Of a stretch of DNA of 64,000 nucleotides, positions 55,605-64,000 are shown one piece after another. Under the pieces are notes generated by a model. The model was not told where the DNA came from and did no database searches. It saw nothing but the letters and a program-made list of their open reading frames with translations. The stretch's first letter is position 1. The number at the start of each line of letters is the position of its first letter. The translations under genes and the position numbers were made by a program. Origin of the DNA: Neglectibacter timonensis (lineage in GTDB: Bacteria > Bacillota > Clostridia > Oscillospirales > Acutalibacteraceae); NCBI RefSeq assembly GCF_900048895.1, contig NZ_LT160640.1, positions 496,001-560,000 of the forward strand. Reading direction: 5' to 3'.

Positions 55605-57047
55605 ATGGCAATGAAACCCCTACAGCTCAGAAAGTTTGATACAAAGGTACAGTACTTAAAATACAAGGTACTCCGCGAAGTGGCGCGGTATGCCTTTGAA
55701 GATAAGCTGCTCGAAAGTTACACGGAGATTCCAAAAATCATCGTGAAAAACGGCAAGCCGACCATGCGGTGCTGTATCTATAAGGAACGTGCCATTGTGG
55801 AAGAACGCATTAAAATGGCTATGGGCGGGGATAAGAATAATCCCAATGTGATTGAGGTTATCGATATCGCCTGCGACGAATGCCCAGTGAGCGGCTACAA
55901 TGTTACCAGCGCCTGCAGGGGATGTCTGGCACATCGCTGTGAAGATGTGTGCCGAAGGGGAGCTATCACATTTGACGAGCATCAAAAGGCTCATATCGAT
56001 AAGTCAAAATGTGTAGAATGCGGCCAATGTGCGAAGGTCTGTCCTTACAGTGCGATAGCCAATGAAAAAAGGCCCTGTGAAAAGGCCTGTAAAATCAAGG
56101 CTATCAGCATGGGGGAAGACGGGGCCGCCTCCATTGACAATGAAACCTGTACTTCATGCGGCGCCTGTGTGTATCAGTGCCCCTTTGGCGCTATTATGGA
56201 CAAGTCTTTTATCCTTGATGTGGTGGACCTGATCAAAAAGAGCGGAGACAACCAGAATTACAAGCTCTATGCGGTAGTAGCGCCTTCTATTTCCAGCCAG
56301 TTCAGCTACGCTAAGCTTGGTCAGGTGATCTCTGGGATTAAAAAGCTTGGTTTTTTCACAGTTGTAGAGGCAGCCTTGGGAGCAGATATGGTGGCATATT
56401 TGGAATCCCAGGAACTGGCAGAAAAGGGATTTCTTACAAGCTCTTGCTGCCCTGCTTTTGTCAGTTATATTGAGACGCAGTTTCCGCAGCTGAAAGAGAA
56501 TATTTCTCACAATCTTTCACCGGCAGCAACGATTGCAAAATATATCAAAGAAAAAACGCCCGGCGCAAAAGTAGTTTTCATTGGACCGTGTACTGCCAAA
56601 AAGATGGAATTTCAAAAGGAGGACGTCCGTCCCTATATCGATTCTGTCATCACCTTTGAAGAATTGCAGGCGCTGTTTGACAGTCGTGATATTGACATAA
56701 ATACGCTGGAGGAGGATGTTTTGGATAACGCTTCCTATTACGGTCGTATTTTTGCCCGCAGCGGCGGTCTCAGCGATGCGGTGAAAGAGGCTATGAAAGA
56801 ACAGAACATTGAATTCGATCTAAAGGCATTGCCCTGCGATGGAATAGAAGCTTGCAGGATGGCTCTGCTGAAAGCGAGTAAAGGCGTGTTGCCGGCAAAC
56901 TTTATCGAAGGAATGGCCTGTATAGGCGGCTGCATTGGCGGAGCAGGCTGTTTGACGCACGGAGAGAAGAATAAGGCCGATGTGGATAAATACGGTATGG
57001 AAGCCTATGAGAAAACCATTACCGATGCCATCGGTGTCATGAAGTAA
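55605..57047 (+). CDS. Monomeric [FeFe] hydrogenase (group B-like)
   Basis: 480 residues from ATG 55605 with GGAAGG 9 bases upstream; GTG 55581 lacks a site. An N-terminal domain of about 90 residues is followed by Cys-rich clusters (CDECPVSG, CRGCLAHRCEDVC, two 4Fe-4S ferredoxin motifs CVECGQCAKVCP and CTSCGACVYQCP). The H-cluster domain has TSSCCPAF (278-285), IGPCTAKK and EGMACIGGCIGGAGC. These are group B signatures, widespread in gut clostridia; it should couple ferredoxin oxidation to H2, though group B enzymes are little characterised. Confidence 0.9.
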   Translation: MAMKPLQLRKFDTKVQYLKYKVLREVARYAFEDKLLESYTEIPKIIVKNGKPTMRCCIYKERAIVEERIKMAMGGDKNNPNVIEVIDIACDECPVSGYNVTSACRGCLAHRCEDVCRRGAITFDEHQKAHIDKSKCVECGQCAKVCPYSAIANEKRPCEKACKIKAISMGEDGAASIDNETCTSCGACVYQCPFGAIMDKSFILDVVDLIKKSGDNQNYKLYAVVAPSISSQFSYAKLGQVISGIKKLGFFTVVEAALGADMVAYLESQELAEKGFLTSSCCPAFVSYIETQFPQLKENISHNLSPAATIAKYIKEKTPGAKVVFIGPCTAKKMEFQKEDVRPYIDSVITFEELQALFDSRDIDINTLEEDVLDNASYYGRIFARSGGLSDAVKEAMKEQNIEFDLKALPCDGIEACRMALLKASKGVLPANFIEGMACIGGCIGGAGCLTHGEKNKADVDKYGMEAYEKTITDAIGVMK

Positions 57048-57073
57048 GATTTGAACGAAAGGGAGGTCGGAAG

Positions 57074-57145
57074 GAGACTGTCCCTGCGGGACGATGTGGC
57101 CTGTCCGCAACAATCCTGCAGGAGTCTCTTGCGGCCTTCTTCTTT
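57074..57145 (+). terminator. terminator after the hydrogenase operon
   Basis: GAGACT-GTC-CCTGC pairs with GCAGG-AGTCTC across a 30-base loop, followed by CTTCTTCTTTTTTCC. Imperfect but well placed. Confidence 0.5.
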
Positions 57146-57330
57146 TTTCCGTACATCGAACGGTTTATCTGAAAGTCACTCAATTCCATCTTATTAAGAC
57201 TCTTGTTTACTGTCTTTACAAATTTGTGCGAAAGATCAAACAGAACATATCTATTATTCAGTAGACCTTGATAGCTGGATTTCTAAATTTATGGTATTTG
57301 CTGTCCAGAAAAAAGGAGGAAAGTGTAAAA

Positions 57331-58371
57331 ATGAAAGCGTGCTATTTCCTTGGTGACAAGAACTTTGAAGTGCAGGATATTGATATTCCAGAAGCGCTGC
57401 CCGGAACTGTTGTCATAAAAAACATGGTATGCGGCATCTGTGGTACGGATGTACATATCTATCATGGAGAGCCCGGTTCAGCGGATGTGACTCCGCCCAT
57501 TGTGCTCGGGCACGAGTATTCCGGAGAGGTGGTTGCCGTAGGAGAGGGGGTTACAGGTATCTCTTGCGGTGATCATGTGACGATTGACCCCAACATTTAT
57601 TGCGGTAGCTGCGTTGCTTGTCGGAGCGGTAAAAAACAGATGTGCGACTCAATGGAGGCTATTGGTGTTACCCGGGACGGAGGATTCGCCCAATACAGCA
57701 GAGTGCCTGCTTCACAGGTGTATGTTCTCTCTCCGGAAATTTCTTTTGAAGCGGGGGCTATGGCGGAACCGGTTGCCTGTTGCCTGCATGGAATTGATCT
57801 GGCTGGAATTCGTGCTGGAGACCGTGTTTGTGTGGTAGGCGGCGGCGCAATCGGCCTCATCATGGTACAGCTTGCTAGGCTTTCCGGTGCATCGAAAATT
57901 ATTTTAAGCGAGCCGAACGAAAAGCGTCGTAGCGCGGCACTCTCGCTGGGGGCAGACGCTGCGTTCAACCCCCTGGAGGAAGGTAGTCTGGAGCGGTTTC
58001 TTGCCCAAACCGATGATATGGGCGCAGATGTTGTTATTGAATGTGTCGGAAACCTTTCCGCAGTGCGAAGCGCATTTCAGTTTGCGCGCAGAGGAGCTAC
58101 AATCCTGCTATTCAGTGTGCCGAAAGTGGACGCCACATTTGAGCTGCCGCTCTTTGAGGTATTTAAAAAAGAGTTGACTATTAAGGGTTCTTTTGTGAAC
58201 CCGGACACCCATGGCAGAGCGGTACAGTTGATCAATTCAGGAAAACTGCGTTTTGATACATTGATTACGCATCGTTATACAGTGGAGGAACTACCGGAAG
58301 CAATTGCAATGCAAATGAGCGATGCATCGATAAAAGTGGTGGTTTGTCCTAATCATTTGGATGCAGAATAA
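57331..58371 (+). CDS. Zinc-dependent medium-chain alcohol dehydrogenase
   Basis: 346 residues. Catalytic-zinc residues in CGICGTDVH near residues 34-42 and GHEYSGEV; the structural-zinc loop CGSCVACRSGKKQMC has four cysteines; the Rossmann glycine motif is VVGGGAIGLIMVQLA near 169-183. Closest in type to sorbitol/threonine/2,3-butanediol-type dehydrogenases; substrate is undetermined. AAGGAGG lies 11 bases before ATG 57331. It lies downstream of the hydrogenase terminator and appears to be a separate unit. Confidence 0.85.
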   Translation: MKACYFLGDKNFEVQDIDIPEALPGTVVIKNMVCGICGTDVHIYHGEPGSADVTPPIVLGHEYSGEVVAVGEGVTGISCGDHVTIDPNIYCGSCVACRSGKKQMCDSMEAIGVTRDGGFAQYSRVPASQVYVLSPEISFEAGAMAEPVACCLHGIDLAGIRAGDRVCVVGGGAIGLIMVQLARLSGASKIILSEPNEKRRSAALSLGADAAFNPLEEGSLERFLAQTDDMGADVVIECVGNLSAVRSAFQFARRGATILLFSVPKVDATFELPLFEVFKKELTIKGSFVNPDTHGRAVQLINSGKLRFDTLITHRYTVEELPEAIAMQMSDASIKVVVCPNHLDAE

Positions 58372-58485
58372 AGGTTCAAAACGGTTAAATTATTGAAAAA
58401 GAGTCTCGTTTTCTTTTAAGGGGAGGAGGCTTTTTTTTCGCCGGAAAACGGATGCTCAAAACTTTAGGAACGGTTTTTATTTTTA

Positions 58486-58514
58486 TTGTAAATAGATCCA
58501 ATTTATGGTAACAT
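58486..58514 (+). promoter_or_regulatory. promoter of the receptor / c-di-GMP operon
   Basis: TTGTAA (58486-58491), 17-base spacer, TAACAT (58509-58514), 29 bases before the solute-binding protein start. Confidence 0.6.
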
Positions 58515-58543
58515 AGAAGAAATCATTGGGGGAGTAGAAGAAA

Positions 58544-60049
58544 ATGAAGAAAGCAATCGCTCATATTACAGCACTTGTGTTAGCTGTTTCTCTTATTTTA
58601 ACGATGTTTACTGCCTGCGGGGAAGACAAAACGCATGGCCTGAAGAAAAGCGATCCGGTAAGTATTACGCTTTGGCATTATTATAACGGCCCCCAACAGC
58701 AGGCATTTGATTCTTTAGTATCCAAATTTAACGATACCCTGGGCAAAGAAATGGGGATCCTTGTTCAAGCCTCTGCGCAAGGAACCGTCAATGAGCTGAT
58801 TGACAAAGCCATGGATTCTTTGGATCAGGAGGTGGGTGCAGAATCATTTCCCGATATTATTGCCGCTTATGCAGATACCGCCTATACCATTAACAGCCGT
58901 GGAATGGCTGCGGATATCAGTCAATATCTGACGGAGGAAGAACAGAATTCCTATGTTGAGGAATACCTGGAAGAAGGGAAGTTTTCTGAAGAGAGCGGAA
59001 TCCAGTTGTTTCCCATAGCAAAAGCAACAGAGGTGTTGATGCTCAATGAAACGGATTGGGCGGCTTTTTCTGCCGCAAGCGGTGCAACGGAAGAAGCGCT
59101 TTCCACCTGGGAAGGGATCGTCACAACAGCAGAAAAATACTACAATTATACGGATGCTCTAACCCCGGATGTCCCCGATGATGGAAAAGCTTTTTTTGGC
59201 AGGGATGCTGTAGCCAACTATCTTCTTGTGGGTTCTATGCAACTGGGAGAAGAAGTTTTCCAAGTCAAAGACGGTAAAGTTACTTTTCATATGGATCCGG
59301 AAATTTTTAAGCGCTTGTGGGATAATTACTATGTTCCCTATATCAACGGCTGGTTTACTGCGTCCGGGCGATTTCGCAGCGATGATGCCAAGACTGGGGA
59401 ACTGATTGCTTTCGTGGGTTCGACCAGCGGAGCGATGTATTTTCCAACACAGGTCACACGCGAAGATGCTACAGTTTATGATATTACCTGTAAGGTGCTT
59501 CCTCTGCCCAATTTTGAAGGAACACAACCCTATGCTGTACAGCAGGGGGCAGGAATGCTTGTCACGAAAAGTGAAGAAAAAAAGGAATACGCTGCTACTG
59601 TTTTTCTGAAATGGTTCACAGAGGAGGAAAACAATCTCGCCTTTTGTCTTGGCAGCGGCTACCTTCCGGTCAAGAAAGAGGCCAACAGTGTAGAGCAAAT
59701 TAAAAAAGCCCTGTCAGACGAAGAAGATGGAAATTCTATTTTGCGCCAAACTGTGGAAAACTCCGATCTGTTTACAGAAAATTCTGCCTTGTATCAGACT
59801 CTTACAATAGGGGTTGAGATGGTAAATGATTATACCCTGTATACCAACAAAGCTTTTGAAAACGGTACAAAGGCCAGAAATCTTCTGAGTGATTCGTTGA
59901 CGGAAAAGCTGGAAGAGGATTTGAATCAGATTCAGAAATTGGTGGACGGTGGAATGAGCCGTTCTGAGGCGGCTGCACAGTATGCTACAGACGAAAATTT
60001 CGAATCCTGGTATCATACCCTGCAGCAAGGGTTGGAGGAGCTGAAATAA
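58544..60049 (+). CDS. Extracellular solute-binding lipoprotein without a linked permease
   Basis: 501 residues. Signal peptide with lipobox MFTAC; lipidated Cys25. The mature part is a family 1-type solute-binding protein (ITLWHYYNGPQQQAFDSL at the N-terminus, GSTSGAMYFPTQV and LVTKSEEKKEYAATVFLKWF later), the fold used for sugars. No ABC permease or ATPase gene is adjacent; instead the next gene encodes a diguanylate cyclase, starting 7 bases after. It is therefore more likely a ligand-presenting receptor than a transport component. GGGGGAG precedes the ATG. Confidence 0.85.
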   Translation: MKKAIAHITALVLAVSLILTMFTACGEDKTHGLKKSDPVSITLWHYYNGPQQQAFDSLVSKFNDTLGKEMGILVQASAQGTVNELIDKAMDSLDQEVGAESFPDIIAAYADTAYTINSRGMAADISQYLTEEEQNSYVEEYLEEGKFSEESGIQLFPIAKATEVLMLNETDWAAFSAASGATEEALSTWEGIVTTAEKYYNYTDALTPDVPDDGKAFFGRDAVANYLLVGSMQLGEEVFQVKDGKVTFHMDPEIFKRLWDNYYVPYINGWFTASGRFRSDDAKTGELIAFVGSTSGAMYFPTQVTREDATVYDITCKVLPLPNFEGTQPYAVQQGAGMLVTKSEEKKEYAATVFLKWFTEEENNLAFCLGSGYLPVKKEANSVEQIKKALSDEEDGNSILRQTVENSDLFTENSALYQTLTIGVEMVNDYTLYTNKAFENGTKARNLLSDSLTEKLEEDLNQIQKLVDGGMSRSEAAAQYATDENFESWYHTLQQGLEELK

Positions 60050-60056
60050 GCCGGAT

Positions 60057-62267
60057 ATGGTAGGGCTTCAAGAGAAAAAAGTGAAAAGCCAAGAACGTTC
60101 TATCCGAAGCAGAATCGCCGTGCCGATTCTTTTCGTTCTGGCTATCCAAACACTTCTGTATGTGGTATTTCTCTCTCAAGGAGGAATCGTGTCGCATATG
60201 GACGGCAATGCCTTTGACATTTTTTCTCGACAAACAGATAATTTGGGCTTATATTTCGACAATGAAATGATCCATCGATGGTCTAATATCAACCAATCTG
60301 AAGAAGAGATTTTGAACAGTGTCGCTGAAGTTTTGGAAGAGAATGGATCGGATTACAGTGATATTCCCACCGATGCGGCTTTAAATGAAAAAATTTTGTC
60401 TTCTGCTGCACCTCATATTATTGAACTGTTGCGCAGAAATTCTGTAACAGGAGCCTTTTTTGTGTTGGATGGGATCGGTGTCGCAGGAGAAAACACCGAA
60501 GGGAATCGGGCTGCTTTCTATGTACGTGATAATGATCCCTCTACTTTTACTTCAAAGAACAGCGACTTACTTCTGGAACGCGGCCTGCCTGCCATTGCAA
60601 AGGAACAAGAACTTCCTTTAGACTCTTTTTGGTCAGCTTTGATCTATGAGGGAGACGAAAATTCCTTTTTTATGCGTCCTATTGAAGAAGCTAGAAAATC
60701 CTCTCATCCCAAAAGCAAGAATTATGGTTATTGGTCCGGCCCTTTTCGTCTTTCTGCCATGGATCACGCAGCAGTGGCTTACACAATTCCTTTGATTTCC
60801 GCCGATGGTACTGTGTTTGGAGCATTAGGGGTAGATTTGAGTTTGGATTATTTGACTTCCAGGATCAAAATGAACCGGTATTCCCAAGGCGGCGAGGTGA
60901 CTTTTGCTCTTGTTAAAGATGAAGGTGACCAGACCCCTTTGACCGTAATCGCACAGGATGGTGAGCTGCTCCGGCAATACTATGCTACCGAAGAGGAAAT
61001 CAGGATTTCAGCTGAAAAGAAAGCACAAAACAGCGAGGTTTCCATATTAGACGCTGTTGAGCAGGGAAAGGGCGGGCTTTACTGTACGATCCATGACATT
61101 AAGCTTTACAATACCAATACCCCCTTTGAACAGGAACGCTGGCGGGTGATAGGCGTACAGGAAGAACATACCTTGTTGAGGCTAACCAGGCAGTTGAAGC
61201 TTCTGGTTTATGTCATTTCATTGATCACCCTTCTTGTGGGCACAGTAGCTGTTTCTATGGTGGTGATTTCCATAACAAGGCCTATGAAAACATTGATGTC
61301 AGAGTTGGAAAGAAGCAACCCACTTCAGCAAGTGCTGCTTCCCAAATTAGGTATTCAGGAAATAGACCGGCTCTCTGAATCGATTGAAGAACTCAGCCGT
61401 TCAGTGGCTGAATCTGCCTCCCGTTTTTCAAAGATAATTCAAAAAACAAATATACAGCTTGGCGTCTTTGAATACCAAATGGACGGAAGTCTGGCTTACT
61501 GCAGCGAAAAACTGTTCGATGTTCTCTGCTGGCAAAACGAAATGGGGGGAGACCGATATCTGGAGCTCTCGGTTTTCCTGGATCGTATGAAAGAACTGCG
61601 GCAGTATGATACGATGGGGGATGTGAGCACTTATCAAATTACTGAAAAAGATGGAAAAGAACGTTGGGTAAGCATCACTTCTCAGGCTGATGGGAATACC
61701 TGCTCGGGAGTTGCAGTCAATATCACATCACAAGTTGCTGCGCGGAAGAAAGTGGAATACGAACGGGACTTTGACCCGCTGACCGATCTACATAACCGCC
61801 GTGCTTTTATGAGGGAGCTTGACCGATTGTTTCAAAATCCAGATCAGCTGAAAAACGCTGCAATGGTTATGTGGGATTTAGATAATTTAAAGTATGTCAA
61901 CGATACCTACGGCCATGATTTTGGGGATCGGTATATCATCAATTTTGCACAGGCGCTTCAGGCTCAGCTGGACGATAACTGTCTGTTGGCACGCCGTTCC
62001 GGTGATGAATTTTATATGTTCTTCTATGGAGCCGACAACAGAGAGGAGATACACCGGCGAATAGCAGCAGTATGGAAACAGATTGAACAGGGCTGCTTCC
62101 GGCTTCCCAATGGTAATGATTATAAAATCAGGGCTTCCGGCGGAATCTCTTGGTATCCACAAGATGCAGATAATGCTTCTGACCTGATTCGCTTTGCTGA
62201 CTTTGCCATGTATAGTGTGAAGCATTCCACGAAGGGCTCTGTCGAAGAATTCAGCAAGGAGGATTAG
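60057..62267 (+). CDS. Cache-HAMP-PAS-GGDEF diguanylate cyclase
   Basis: 736 residues. One N-terminal membrane helix (about 20-42), an extracellular dCache-type sensor (to about 375), a second helix (382-405), HAMP, a PAS-like region (about 455-560) and a GGDEF domain. The signature is SGDEF (648-652), an active-site variant found in working cyclases; the DFDPLTDLHNRRAF motif is intact. The RxxD inhibitory site is absent (DDNC at that spot), so no product feedback is expected. ATG 60057 has no strong binding site; coupling with the upstream gene is likely. Confidence 0.9.
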   Translation: MVGLQEKKVKSQERSIRSRIAVPILFVLAIQTLLYVVFLSQGGIVSHMDGNAFDIFSRQTDNLGLYFDNEMIHRWSNINQSEEEILNSVAEVLEENGSDYSDIPTDAALNEKILSSAAPHIIELLRRNSVTGAFFVLDGIGVAGENTEGNRAAFYVRDNDPSTFTSKNSDLLLERGLPAIAKEQELPLDSFWSALIYEGDENSFFMRPIEEARKSSHPKSKNYGYWSGPFRLSAMDHAAVAYTIPLISADGTVFGALGVDLSLDYLTSRIKMNRYSQGGEVTFALVKDEGDQTPLTVIAQDGELLRQYYATEEEIRISAEKKAQNSEVSILDAVEQGKGGLYCTIHDIKLYNTNTPFEQERWRVIGVQEEHTLLRLTRQLKLLVYVISLITLLVGTVAVSMVVISITRPMKTLMSELERSNPLQQVLLPKLGIQEIDRLSESIEELSRSVAESASRFSKIIQKTNIQLGVFEYQMDGSLAYCSEKLFDVLCWQNEMGGDRYLELSVFLDRMKELRQYDTMGDVSTYQITEKDGKERWVSITSQADGNTCSGVAVNITSQVAARKKVEYERDFDPLTDLHNRRAFMRELDRLFQNPDQLKNAAMVMWDLDNLKYVNDTYGHDFGDRYIINFAQALQAQLDDNCLLARRSGDEFYMFFYGADNREEIHRRIAAVWKQIEQGCFRLPNGNDYKIRASGGISWYPQDADNASDLIRFADFAMYSVKHSTKGSVEEFSKED

Positions 62268-62285
62268 AAGAGAAATGCCCTTCTG

Positions 62286-63077
62286 GTGAATGGCCAGGAA
62301 GCATTCGACCGCTTGATTGATGAAGCCTTAATAGAGTTTGCTTTCCAGCCCATTGTGGAAGTGGAGAGTGGAAAGGTCTATGGTTATGAGGCACTAATGC
62401 GTTCACAACTGCCTCAGTTTTCCAGTCCTGAAGATATCCTGAGGGTGGCGCGTTCTCAGTCCAGGCTTTTAGCAATTGAAAAGTTAACAATTTATGGCGC
62501 TATTAAAGCTTATGCCAGAATGAGAGCGGAAGGTAAAATCAGCCCTGACAGCAAAGTCTTTATCAATTCTCTCCCCAACCAAAGTCTGTCCGAACAGGAA
62601 TTGGATCAATTGGCCGATCAATATGGAGGCATCCTTTCCAATATCGTTCTTGAAATTACAGAAAGCGAGGCAATGGACAGCAGTGTTCAAAGCCGAAAGC
62701 ATATTGTTATCCGGGAAAAATGGGGCGGGCAGATCGCTGTTGACGATTATGGGTCGGGTTATAATGGGGCGTCTGTTTTACTGCATGTTGTGCCTGATAT
62801 TCTGAAAGTGGATATCAGTATTATCCATCATGTCAACCAAAAGGCGGATAACTTAAAAATTCTGGAAAGTATTATCTCCTATGCCAGACACCAGGGAATC
62901 AAAGTGCTGGCCGAAGGTGTAGAATCAAGGGAAGAAGTGGAAGCTTGTATTGCCGCCGGCGTAGATATGCTGCAGGGATATTATGTTGGAAAACCCGCTT
63001 ACGAAATAACCCCAGTCTCAAAACAGGCATTGCAGAATATTGCCGCTATAAAAAGATCGTCTCAGAAAATGTTCTGA
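62286..63077 (+). CDS. EAL-domain c-di-GMP phosphodiesterase (stand-alone)
   Basis: 263 residues, one EAL domain only. The signature is EAL at 35-37 in YGYEALMRS, with INSLPNQ, EITESE, DDYGSGY, ILKVDIS, EGVES and the QGYYVGKP end, so the metal and catalytic residues look complete. It linearises c-di-GMP and opposes the cyclase before it. GTG 62286 starts 18 bases after the cyclase stop with only a weak binding site. Short spacing and the same strand indicate one operon: lipoprotein, cyclase, phosphodiesterase. Confidence 0.92.
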   Translation: MNGQEAFDRLIDEALIEFAFQPIVEVESGKVYGYEALMRSQLPQFSSPEDILRVARSQSRLLAIEKLTIYGAIKAYARMRAEGKISPDSKVFINSLPNQSLSEQELDQLADQYGGILSNIVLEITESEAMDSSVQSRKHIVIREKWGGQIAVDDYGSGYNGASVLLHVVPDILKVDISIIHHVNQKADNLKILESIISYARHQGIKVLAEGVESREEVEACIAAGVDMLQGYYVGKPAYEITPVSKQALQNIAAIKRSSQKMF

Positions 63078-63078
63078 C

Positions 63079-63121
63079 AAAAAAGGTTCTGCACAAGTGT
63101 TACTTGTGCAGAACCTTTTTT
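63079..63121. terminator. bidirectional terminator
   Basis: A perfect 20-bp stem (63079-63098 with 63102-63121) around GTT, with A6 and T6 flanks, between the convergent EAL and HD genes. Confidence 0.92.
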
Positions 63122-63138
63122 GTCCTATTTGGAGTAAA

Positions 63139-63813
63139 TTAAAGAAGACGGGTATTGTTGATCAGCAATTCGAATTGCAGCCCTAAAGTCTGCGCCGCCT
63201 TTCGACAAAGTACCATACGGTCTAGAAAAATTTCAAAATATTCCATGACTGGGCATATTTCTGTCGCAATGGTAATAAGAAAGATACAGACCTTGTTTTC
63301 TGGATCGATCTCCAATTTGGTGTTTTCGACGGCATAATTTACCCGATCATGAATGTCAGCGTCCAAAATGGCGTTCTTGCGAACCCTCGTACGCCGGACG
63401 TCACTTTTATCGGATAGAATCAGCGCGGCAGCCAAAGGATTGACAGGGTAGGCTGTTTTTTCATCATGATGCCCTATAGCAGAACAAATCAACGCAATCT
63501 CTTCCGGCGGCATTTTCAGTTTATTCAGGATGGTAAAAGCCATCAAAGCGCCGCTATGCGCGTGATCCGCACGGTTTACTGTGTTTCCGATATCATGCAT
63601 GTATCCGGCGATTGCAGCAAGCTGACACATGCGCTCCGGATAGTTGAGATCCGCTAAAATATCCCGTGCATAGTTGCTGCTGCGTTTTGCGTGGGCAAAA
63701 CCATGTTCTGTGAAGCCGATTGCCCCAAGGCAATTGTTGCCGCATTCGATATAGCTGTGAATCTCCCTGTTGGAGAAAATTTCTTCCGGCAGAATCGTCC
63801 TATATTCCGACAT
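63139..63813 (-). CDS. HD-domain phosphohydrolase
   Basis: 224 residues. The HD motif is GYMHDIGN near residues 72-79, with the upstream His in EHGFAHAKRSS (near 36-46) and GHHDEK later, consistent with a metal-dependent phosphohydrolase of the HD superfamily. It is not an HD-GYP protein: the GYP motif is absent, so c-di-GMP is not an evident substrate. ATG 63813 is used because GGAG overlaps the upstream stop codon at the right distance; an earlier in-frame ATG (63858) would lie inside the dipeptidase gene. Substrate unknown. Confidence 0.82.
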   Translation of the reverse strand: MSEYRTILPEEIFSNREIHSYIECGNNCLGAIGFTEHGFAHAKRSSNYARDILADLNYPERMCQLAAIAGYMHDIGNTVNRADHAHSGALMAFTILNKLKMPPEEIALICSAIGHHDEKTAYPVNPLAAALILSDKSDVRRTRVRKNAILDADIHDRVNYAVENTKLEIDPENKVCIFLITIATEICPVMEYFEIFLDRMVLCRKAAQTLGLQFELLINNTRLL

Positions 63814-63818
63814 ATGCT

Positions 63819-64000
63819 TTACTCCGCTGTGAACATGCGATACATAGCTTCCAGACAAATCTGTGCATGAAGCTTAAAACGCCTTAAATCCAGGTATTCA
63901 TTGCTGTTGTGAGCACGGCTGTCATCCTGATCCGAGAAGGTGCCACCGAAAGCCACCCCTTTGCCGTGCATCTGCCGTGCATAAGTTCCGCCGCCCATGG
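63819..64000 (-). CDS. M20-family dipeptidase (PepV/Sapep-like), C-terminal part (partial)
   Basis: Truncated by the window end; about 60 residues visible on the minus strand up to TAA (63819-63821). The GGGTYARQ motif with the later VAFGGTFSDQDDSRAHNSNE (metal-binding His in the H.NE pattern) marks the C-terminus of Sapep/PepV metallopeptidases that cleave dipeptides. The HD gene begins 6 bases downstream of the stop, so they form a transcript. Confidence 0.85.
   Translation of the reverse strand, partial: MGGGTYARQMHGKGVAFGGTFSDQDDSRAHNSNEYLDLRRFKLHAQICLEAMYRMFTAE

Noticed and set aside
57203-57221. TTGTTTA-CTGTC-TTTACAA as a Rex operator before the zinc alcohol dehydrogenase
   Set aside because: The half-sites resemble Rex sites, but the spacer is 5 instead of 4 bases and the half-sites are not exact complements.
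63139-63813. HD-GYP c-di-GMP phosphodiesterase
   Set aside because: The HD motif is present but the GYP motif is not, and the gene is convergent to the c-di-GMP operon rather than in it.

Overview
The window reads as chromosomal DNA of a strictly anaerobic, endospore-forming member of the Clostridia, most like the gut Oscillospirales/Ruminococcaceae group. Support is the rpoB-rpoC-rpsL-rpsG-fusA-tuf order, AGGAGG ribosome binding sites before nearly every gene, dipicolinate synthase (dpaA/dpaB) and a PdaA-like deacetylase as sporulation markers, and a fermentative redox block (Rex, AdhE, two [FeFe]-hydrogenase-type proteins). The genus cannot be fixed from sequence reading alone. No rRNA, tRNA, CRISPR array or intact insertion sequence was seen.

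Layout. 0-8.8 kb: end of rpoB, rpoC, then the str operon (rpsL, rpsG, fusA, tuf), with its own promoter and a structured rpsL leader. 8.8-12.1 kb: histidine phosphatase, a frameshifted methyltransferase remnant, purC (minus strand) and metK under an S-box (SAM-I) riboswitch. 12.1-19.8 kb: small membrane protein plus RecD2 helicase, a GNAT acetyltransferase, a lysine riboswitch driving a NhaC-superfamily transporter (so probably the lysine transporter LysW), an XRE regulator and an orphan MreB paralogue. 19.8-29 kb: DUF2441, HAD phosphatase, DUF6483-like and murC genes on the minus strand; dpaA-dpaB behind a possible sigma-K promoter; a zinc-ribbon membrane protein, metY, a uracil-DNA-glycosylase-like protein, a second GNAT and a uridine-kinase-like protein. 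29-38.3 kb: a two-component system, PdaA-like deacetylase, COG2426 membrane protein, two flavoproteins, a MerR regulator with a classic 19-bp-spacer operator/promoter, an MGMT-fold protein and a Nim-like flavoprotein. 38.4-44.1 kb: a minus-strand hexuronate cluster (uxaC ... uxuB-type SDR) and a copper ATPase.

44.4-58.4 kb is the energy and redox block: fba, birA-bioY-DUF1284, then rex with an operator lying on its own -10 box, adhE, a small kinase-like protein, and after three perfect tandem RNA hairpins a five-gene operon: thioredoxin-like [2Fe-2S] protein, FlK-type hot-dog thioesterase, group-C-like [FeFe] hydrogenase with a PAS domain, SpoIIE/PP2C-type phosphatase and a group-B-like [FeFe] hydrogenase. 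This looks like a hydrogen/redox-sensing unit next to NADH-controlled ethanol formation. A zinc alcohol dehydrogenase follows.

58.4-64 kb holds a likely c-di-GMP signalling operon: a solute-binding lipoprotein with no permease, a Cache-HAMP-PAS-GGDEF diguanylate cyclase and a stand-alone EAL phosphodiesterase. An HD-domain hydrolase and the end of a dipeptidase lie convergent to it. The hydrogenase operon and the permease-less receptor/c-di-GMP operon are the best candidates for under-described systems here.
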